Made by a program: the position numbers and the translations under genes. The notes beneath the pieces are model-generated. The model ran no database searches. It was not told the DNA's origin and saw only the letters and a list, made by a program, of their open reading frames with translations. A stretch of DNA of 27,296 bases. Source: a virus. How positions within the stretch are numbered: position 1 is the first letter of the stretch; every line of letters begins with the position of its first letter. Location of the stretch: positions 1-27,296 of the IMG/VR virus record IMGVR_UViG_3300020175_000038, one strand, 5' to 3'. This document shows, piece by piece, positions 26,796 through 27,296 of this stretch.

Positions 26796-27296
26796 CGTTT
26801 CTCGCAAAAAAGTTAAATGAAAAAAAGAAATTGTTCATTCTTTTTACAAAATCTGTATTGATATCAACAATACCTGAGTACTCGCAACTCATGAGCTTCA
26901 GCAAGTTATGTTTGTCATATTGTGTTGATTTGTATATGGATTCGAATCCACCAAAACTGAAAGGAGGTTTTTCTATCTCAACGCTGTTAACATCCTTGTC
27001 TAACAAGATACCGACCAAACCAAGCTCTGAATTAGTACACGAATATACGCGCTCACAATTTTTCAAATAGTTAAAACCGCTTTTGTAGATATCTATGAGA
27101 TTAGATTCACCGACCATACATTTCAGCATTTCCATATGATAGCGTGTCGTCAATGGATGTGGTTTGACGTAAGCCCCATTTTTTACTAGCTCTTGCACTT
27201 TCTCATAGTCAACATACTTCCTTTCCAATAAATTTGTACCTGGCAAAAATATGACATCGGTTGGGTAGTTGCTATTTTCATTACCATTGAATCCCC
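26779..27296 (-). CDS. partial gene, possible GT-B type glycan enzyme (C-terminal part)
   Basis: The frame is open to the right window edge, so the N-terminus is missing; a TTG at 27246 is only an apparent start. About 172 residues are visible. Two features recall the C-terminal half of capsule/polysaccharide GT-B type proteins. The first is V-K-P-H-P-L-T (27151-27171). About 35 residues later comes E-R-V-Y-S-C-T-N-S-E-L-G-L-V-G-I-L-L-D-K-D-V, like the 'Ser plus acidic/Gly then hydrophobic helix, Gly/Asp-Lys' nucleotide-sugar side of such folds. The C-terminus is Phe/Asn rich. The similarity is weak and by eye. If right, the phage may modify surface glycans or its own virion; a non-enzymatic virion protein is the alternative. 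Confidence 0.5.
   Translation of the reverse strand, partial: GFNGNENSNYPTDVIFLPGTNLLERKYVDYEKVQELVKNGAYVKPHPLTTRYHMEMLKCMVGESNLIDIYKSGFNYLKNCERVYSCTNSELGLVGILLDKDVNSVEIEKPPFSFGGFESIYKSTQYDKHNLLKLMSCEYSGIVDINTDFVKRMNNFFFSFNFFARNDENTD

Noticed and set aside
1-27296. tRNA genes, host-derived metabolic genes, insertion sequences
   Set aside because: The window was read on both strands. Gaps are all under 85 bases, so no room for tRNAs was found, and no transposase or photosynthesis-type protein appears.

Overview
The window looks like the late structural and packaging block of a T4-like contractile-tailed phage. It most resembles the marine T4-like myoviruses (cyanophage or pelagiphage type). 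Every supported gene is on the minus strand, packed with overlaps or gaps of a few bases, and no intergenic stretch exceeds about 85 bases. The order read along transcription (right to left) is the T4 order: 13, 14, 15, 16, 17, 18, 19, 20, then, after a large insertion, 67, 68, 21, 22, 23. No tRNA, CRISPR, IS element, photosynthesis gene or integration gene is visible, so the host cannot be fixed from this window.

Region by region, from right to left. Bases 25877-27296 hold three poorly known genes, one cut by the window end and resembling a GT-B type glycan enzyme. Bases 22554-25842 hold the neck and packaging genes (gp13, gp14, gp15, gp16) plus a staphylococcal-nuclease-type enzyme between the two terminase genes. 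Bases 16094-22506 hold the large terminase gp17, sheath gp18, tube gp19, a small conserved virion protein and portal gp20. Bases 4804-16107 are an 11.3 kb accessory block set between gp20 and the prohead core genes. It encodes a 1410-residue collagen-like/PKD fibre protein, four smaller fibre or virion proteins, two coiled-coil proteins, two small unknown proteins and two 2-oxoglutarate/Fe(II) oxygenase genes, one with two oxygenase domains in tandem. Bases 639-4760 are the head-assembly cluster (gp67, gp68, a small virion protein, protease gp21, scaffold gp22, major capsid gp23). Bases 30-554 encode a small tail-tube-fold protein.

Regulation is readable. T4-type late promoters (TATAAATA, variant GATAAATA) sit before gp13, gp18, gp19, the 209-residue fibre gene, gp67, gp22, gp23 and the 174-residue tail gene, and two more lie inside coding sequence. 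Hairpin terminators follow gp23 and the 135-residue gene. The second appears to carry a late-promoter-like sequence in its loop, which could serve gp20.

The most interesting feature is that one late cluster holds both a long collagen-like (Gly-X-Y) fibre and three prolyl-hydroxylase-like domains. This suggests, but does not prove, a phage-encoded fibre hydroxylation system.
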